Source: Agelaius tricolor (lineage: Eukaryota > Chordata > Aves > Passeriformes > Icteridae). From it: a DNA stretch of 64,000 nucleotides. The translations under genes and the position numbers were made by a program. Under the pieces are notes generated by a model that saw nothing but the letters and a program-made list of their open reading frames with translations, ran no database searches and had not been told where the DNA came from. The stretch lies in assembly GCA_023055355.1 (NCBI GenBank), contig JALJCS010000020.1, forward strand, positions 5,439,001 through 5,503,000. The letters run 5' to 3'. Positions 59,152-64,000 of this stretch are shown one piece after another. Every line of letters begins with the position of its first letter. Position 1 is the first letter of the stretch.

Positions 59152-60665
59152 GATGGCCACACGAGTCACCCCTATTTGCCATTAAACTCCGCAGCATAAT
59201 TTTTTTTTTTACTCGGTGCTTTTCCTTTCTTAACACCTGCTGGTGGAAACTTGTTGTTCGTTCAGTGTATGCACCCAATTTAGGAGTTTTTATCAGCGCT
59301 GATCTGCAAAAATCTCTTTTAAAATCTGTTCAGAGATCAAGGGGCCCTGCTTGTTGACTGATCATCCTGAAAAAGCAATCTAAATAGCCTGAGCAGTTCA
59401 ATAAGCAGTGTGTGTCTGTGAGGGCTGCTTCTAGGGAAACCTGCATGAGCCCTCACCTCAGGGCTACTGCAAAGGAGAATGGGTGGTGGATTCCTTTCAA
59501 CTCTTCCTCCCCAACAGTTCTTAGTCATTAACCAGGTGTGCCGACTTCAAAGGGGACAAATACCTGGTGGGCTGAGAAAAAGCTCTAATTTGGGAGTTGG
59601 TTTCCCTCATGTGCTGTCTGATGGGCCTTTTTGATTTAAAATAAAATACGAGAATAGAGCAAAGCAAGTGATATTTATATATTCAAACTGAGTTCTCTGT
59701 ATTGGCCAACGTTTTTCCAGGAAACTGCTGAGTAATGTTTCATAATTTATTACTTTTATTTGTTTTTCTTATATCTCAATATAAGTTCAAGTTCTGGTAG
59801 TCTCTGTGGAGGGCCAGTGCCTTCTTGTTTAGTACTGTGGTGGTGATAGCTGTCATTGCTTGGAGAAATAATTTCTTATATTCTGTGTCCATAAAGGCAA
59901 TAGGATTTTGAAAAGTTACTGGGAATGTCTGCTTTGTGGAGCCATTGAGCAACATTTGAACAGTACATACAGAGACACACTGGCAGAAGCAGGATAAAAC
60001 CCCTGTGTTAGCCTTGTTTTCTCTATCCTAGAGGATTTTAATATCTTCTAATGCCTTCTCTGTGCAGTTGGTAACTCCAGGTTTGGCCTGTAGTTGATGA
60101 AAAGCTGTGCACTTACATAGCTCTGATCAGCATAAGAAACGTATGCAACAGTTCTGACCTCTGATGGTCAGAAAAAGCAGTATTCTCTGAGGCACATTTT
60201 GAGATTGTGACATCCTAGTTTGTGAGAATGACACTGAAAAAGTATAAAGAATCCTGTCCACCTTAATTTTCTACACTAGTGAGCTTGTCTCCACTCCAAG
60301 TCACAGGGAAGATGGTTTTTAATGGCACTTCCAGGTAAAATGGAGGGAAAATAATATAAATTTTAAAAAATTCTTCTACTTAAAGTCTTTGGAGGATCTA
60401 AAACTCATTTGAATTCCTTTAAAAGGTTGTTGAAAGAGGAGTTTGAGAAGGAAGGAGCAGAGGCACTGTAGAAGCTGTAGTGAAGTTTAACTACATTCCA
60501 TGCTGGTTCAGGAACTCCTGTTTGTAATTGCCCTGTCACTTGTTTTAACTACACAGAAACACAAAATGTTAAGTTTTCTATCTGGAGGTGAGGAGAGGGA
60601 GTAATTTTTGAGTTAAGAAGTTATCTTTTGGGGTGGGACTGAGGATGCTGTCTTTCTGATTGCAG

Positions 60666-60740
60666 GCAAAACGAGCAGTACAGCGAGGAGCCACAGCGGT
60701 CATCTTTGATGTGTCTGAAAACCCAGATGCCATTGATCAG
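60666..60740 (+). CDS. ZNRF3: ZNRF3 exon 3: ectodomain, small 75-bp exon
   Basis: This exon codes residues 123-147, 25 codons, beginning [19 protein letters not shown] and ending AIDQ. The pattern [16 protein letters not shown] is the conserved helix-strand unit of protease-associated-like domains and is shared in outline with RNF43. The acceptor reads ctttctgattgcag, and the donor is CAG|gtatgc at 60741. The next exon, expected to begin with the codons for LNQGSEDP in ZNRF3, was not found in the remaining 3.26 kb, so intron 3 extends beyond the window. Skipping of this phase-0 exon would keep the frame but remove a core strand of the domain. Confidence 0.96.
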
Positions 60741-63700
60741 GTATGCAGCAATGCCAGGCAGGAAGCAATGCAGGTGTTGGGAACCTGGCAGAATGGGAAA
60801 ACTGTGGGGAGTTAGATTTTTCTTCTTGCTTTTGCCAGAATCCAGAATCCAGGTCTGGGATTACGGTTTTGAAAGAGGATGGAGGGAAATTTTTTGTGGC
60901 CCATTATCTAATCAAGGAGGTTTTCTTTGCTCAGCTCTGTGTACAAAACACAGGATGTTTGGCCTGTCCAGCCTGTGATCAATAGTGTTGTTGAACAGCT
61001 GCTATTTTTGAGATTGTGAAACAACTTTCAAACCTGATTCTAAACAAGTTTCTTTTTAAAGCTTATAACCATTTCTTTCTCATTTACAGCTGATGATTTC
61101 TGCCTATGTATTTTGTGGACAAGCAGGGTTTTTCTTCTTTTTCCAAGTCTTGTTATAACTTTCGTCTTTTTATTTGAAGTGGGTGAGGTAATAGCCCTAT
61201 GAAAGGCTTTAGCATACTTCAGCTAATTTGGGGTTATTTCAGTGAAGAAACATAAGCACAAAAATAGTCTGCATTTGGTTTAGTTCTGTTTTGTCTTGAA
61301 ACAAAACTGCTGTTTCTGTTACAGCAGAAACAAGTGGAGCTGAAGGTTTTTAAGTGCACCCTGTACTTCTTGGGGGAAAAGAGAGATCATTAATGTTTAC
61401 ATTAAAGAAGCTGGCTTTAATTCTGAAATCTGTTGGACAAAAGAATGCAGAAGATCCTGTGCAATGGATGCTTTGAGTACTGTGGTCTGCATGTGCATCA
61501 AAGTTGCAGCCTTGATCTTGAAAATATTCACAGGGATATTTTCCCCCCCTTCTCTATGCAGCAAAAATCTCCTTACAAAGATGTGATCTGTCATTTTCTA
61601 TTTTTTAACTCTGTATTACAGCTTCTGATTACTTTCAGCCACGCTGCTCTGGACTTGGGAAGCTGAGTTACTGTCTCTTGCTCTTTTCCCTCTTAACAAC
61701 AAAAGCTTTCCTTGCTTGATTATAAATAATAAATTGGGTGCATCTGTCCTCAAGAGCTGGGAAACTAGTCTAGTGGATGTTTGAATATTTTGGGTGTACC
61801 AATAAAATGGAAGGAGGTTAGTGGCTTAGAGCAGTACTGGCACAGTGAGTAGGCTCTGTTAGATGAAAGAGCAGTAGCCTGTGGAAACACTGGCAAGCAG
61901 GAGAGCAATGACTGGATGTAACTTTCATACTCTAAAAGTTACAGTTACTGGGTTGGCTCTGTTCTCATGCTGCTCTGGATGCTTGTTTTTAATGGATTTT
62001 GATTCTCATCTAAAGTTTTTCAGAACCTTTGACATTGGGGTGCTAAGTAATTTGTCTTTAAAATAAATACCATTTTGGCACTCATAATGGAATTGTGGAA
62101 AACAATGACAGATAACATGGAGGGAAAACTGACATGAGGTAATCTGGGCTATCTTTGGTTCAAAGGGAAATATCCTAAGACACTGAAGGCAGCTGTTTAG
62201 GAAGTTTTCTCATGTATGCTTGTTACTAAGCACTAGAACAAATAAGGGAGATTTCTTTGAAAAGGAGGAGTGGAGTATGATGAAAGGCAGTCCCCTCCTG
62301 CCAGTCAGTGAACAGAAATTGGAGGCAGGCCTGACCAGAAGAATTGTCCTCAGATAATTTGGTAGATGCCAGATAAAAGGACTTTGCCTAAATGGGTTTT
62401 ATTCCCATTGATCTGAGTATTTTTTACTGTAAATTAAGAATGAAACTTTTATTTTTAGAAATGCTCTCTGAAGTCTGACTTGTTTCTTAGTTTTACTTTT
62501 GCATATTTGAAGAGGAGTAACAGCACCCAGAGCAGCATGGTTATAGCAAGAGTCTGACAATGTGCAAAAATGACTGAGGAACTGGGAGAATTCTCTGTTG
62601 AGCAAGAAATCATGAGAGAGGAGTGCATGTGGGAATGGAAGGACAGTGATTGGATTTGGCCCTAGGCCAGCAAGGCTTGTAGACACATAGGATCCCTGGA
62701 TACTGCAGTTAGTTTTCAGCTCATCACAAGACACCTGCCTTAAAAGTAGTTTGATCAGTGTTCTCAGAAAATCTGTCAAATATTAGGAAGAATCAATTTT
62801 AAAAAGTCTCAATGAAATCTGTTCTCATCATCTGGTCAGTTTGAGTCCTTTCATCAGGATGATGGGCCAGTCAGCTTATAATTTCTGCATGGTTTAGCCA
62901 GAACTAACAGGTAGCTCTCAACAATGCAGATATGTTAACCTCAGCCATAAGAAATTCTTGTTCTATTTGCTCCCATTCCTGTCATCTCCTTCCTTTTCCC
63001 TGTACCATTTCCATCAGCTTGTCAGTGCATTGCTTGTTTTTTGTCAACCAGCCTCTGCACTCATATTTTACTTGTCAGTCAGAATAAGCTGTATGAATTT
63101 ATTGTGTTGGTGCTGTTTTTTAACAGAACAATTCTCTTGTGTAGTTATAACTCTCTCTGGTACATAATTTAGCAGATTGTTGTTCTGGATTTGTTGGCCA
63201 GAGAAGTTGCACGTTCTCCACACTTGCAGGTTTTCAACATCTGAGTGGATAAAGCTGTGAGCAGCCTGATTTGATGTCATAGTTGACCCTGCCTTGACCA
63301 TGAGGGCTCATGACATGCCTTCCCACACACATTATTTTCTGATTCTATGATCTGGCCTTTTTGACAAAACATAGCTGGACCTGGAAGGAAGTTTCAGGGT
63401 GAATTATGTGGTCTACTCAAATGATTTAGACTTTGAGGCCCCCTCCATCCTGCAATCAGTAAGTCTCATCATTGCTAGAACTCAGGTAATTTTGAATGAG
63501 TTTGTAGAGTTAAACATGAGAAATTAGTAACTTAATTAGCTAGGTACAAAGAGCCTGAAAGACAGGACTCTGATATAAAATTGTTCAGAAAGAAATTTCC
63601 ATGAATAATTGCCATGTGAAGAAATTTCCATGTGAATAATGTTGAAATTGAAAGATTGATAAAACATAGCAGGGACAATTTTTTTTGAATGTGCAGATTT

Positions 63701-64000
63701 TTATTCTTCTTCATTGTGAGGTTTGACATTACAGTATTAATATCTGCACTGATACATGATGCAGCTAAGTTAAAGAGGCTGTTCAGAGATAGCATTTGCT
63801 TTTCCTTAATCTTAAAAAAAAATAATAAATAATCATATTTAAAAAAAGGCAGCATAAGTCAAACATTTAATTCAGGTTTAATTCTGTGGGGTACTTAATT
63901 AAAGGTCTGTGCTAGAAGAGAACAAAGGTGCTCAAAATCAGTTCCATGTTCATACTCCTTAACCATTCTCTGCATTGTCCAGAAGGAAGGTGTTTTCCCT
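60741..64000 (+). other. ZNRF3: ZNRF3 intron 3, 5' part
   Basis: Starts gtatgc at 60741 and continues past the end of the window. It is AT-rich with one CR1 remnant near its end. The expected exon 4 was looked for and not found. Confidence 0.88.
63186..63352 (+). mobile_element. CR1 LINE 3' end, strongly diverged
   Basis: GCCAGAGAAGTTGCACGTTC (from the CR1 GCCCAGAGAAG block), TTCTCCACACTTGCAGG, GAGCAGCCTGATTTGATG and a TGACCCTGCCTTGACCATG block are followed by CTGATTCTATGATCTGG. The order matches a CR1 3' end though identity is low. Confidence 0.75.

Larger units (their letters stand above)
44057..60665 (+). other. ZNRF3: ZNRF3 intron 2 (16.6 kb)
   Basis: Runs from gtaagg at 44057 to tgcag at 60665. 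It contains a polypurine tract, a CR1 3' end, a long AT microsatellite, three blocks that look regulatory, and a CpG island that runs into a minisatellite near its 3' end. No additional coding exon was recognised in either strand. Confidence 0.9.
8351..64000 (+). other. ZNRF3: ZNRF3 gene, 5' part (exons 1-3 and flanking introns)
   Basis: This is the 5' part of a split gene whose three exons join in one frame to give 147 residues matching the N-terminus of vertebrate ZNRF3, as I recall that family. ZNRF3 is a single-pass membrane RING E3 ligase that ubiquitinates Frizzled and LRP5/6 and so damps Wnt signalling. R-spondin bridges it to LGR4/5/6 and removes it from the surface. Only the secreted-side ectodomain is coded here; the transmembrane helix and RING are downstream of the window. 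Exon junctions are all phase 0: CAG|gtgagc after exon 1, tttcag|ATG to AAG|gtaagg around exon 2, and tgcag|GCA to CAG|gtatgc around exon 3. Introns 1 and 2 are 35,340 and 16,609 bp. The paralogue RNF43 is the main alternative, but exon 1 and exon 2 residues fit ZNRF3 clearly better. Confidence 0.95.

Noticed and set aside
58677..59278. Minus-strand frames of 150-161 codons encoding repeats rich in SPGP and RFTGAK
   Set aside because: They arise from reading through the 25-bp minisatellite and CpG island. The 25-bp unit is not a multiple of three, so the same DNA is read in shifting frames; there is no start or domain support.
60741..64000. Search for ZNRF3 exon 4
   Set aside because: No open segment resembling the expected continuation of the ectodomain followed by a splice donor was found; the exon must be downstream of the window.
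1..64000. tRNA, rRNA, CRISPR arrays and endogenous viral genes
   Set aside because: No tRNA box pairs, rRNA-like blocks, regularly spaced repeats or retroviral-type coding remnants were recognised on reading both strands; a covariance or profile search was not possible.

Overview
The window is nuclear genomic DNA from a vertebrate, almost certainly a bird. It is mostly AT-rich, CpG-poor intronic and upstream sequence with a few sharp CpG islands. It contains several decayed CR1 LINE 3' ends, the characteristic retrotransposon of bird and reptile genomes. The one protein-coding gene I can support is split across very large introns. No bacterial-style operon, CRISPR array, rRNA, tRNA or intact mobile element was recognised. 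Nearly all open frames are chance frames in noncoding DNA.

The gene is ZNRF3, on the + strand: the membrane E3 ubiquitin ligase that clears Frizzled/LRP6 from the cell surface and is itself inhibited by R-spondin. Three coding exons are present: exon 1 (8351-8590, signal peptide and start of the ectodomain), exon 2 (43931-44056) and exon 3 (60666-60740). All three end on codon boundaries (phase 0) and have GT/AG splice sites. Together they encode residues 1-147, the signal peptide and most of the protease-associated-like ectodomain that R-spondin contacts. The rest of the ectodomain, the transmembrane segment, the RING domain and the tail lie beyond base 64000.

Layout: 1-7480 is upstream DNA with a small isolated CpG island at 5150-5360 carrying a good CTCF core, a duplicated segment (3945-4075 and 4942-5033) and a reversed CR1 end (5863-6152). 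7480-9190 is the promoter CpG island; its 5' leader holds two short upstream ORFs, the second overlapping the main start codon. Intron 1 (8591-43930) holds simple repeats and CR1 remnants. Intron 2 (44057-60665) holds a polypurine tract, a CR1 end, an AT microsatellite, possible regulatory blocks, and a second CpG island (about 58270-58880). That island runs into a 25-bp GC-rich minisatellite with an 84-bp higher-order repeat (58884-59151). Intron 3 starts at 60741 and runs off the end, with one more CR1 end near 63.2-63.35 kb.

I found no evidence for a new molecular system. The observations most worth checking are the leader uORF arrangement, the intronic CpG island with its minisatellite, the CTCF-bearing upstream island, and scattered TCF/LEF consensus sites in a gene known to be Wnt-induced.
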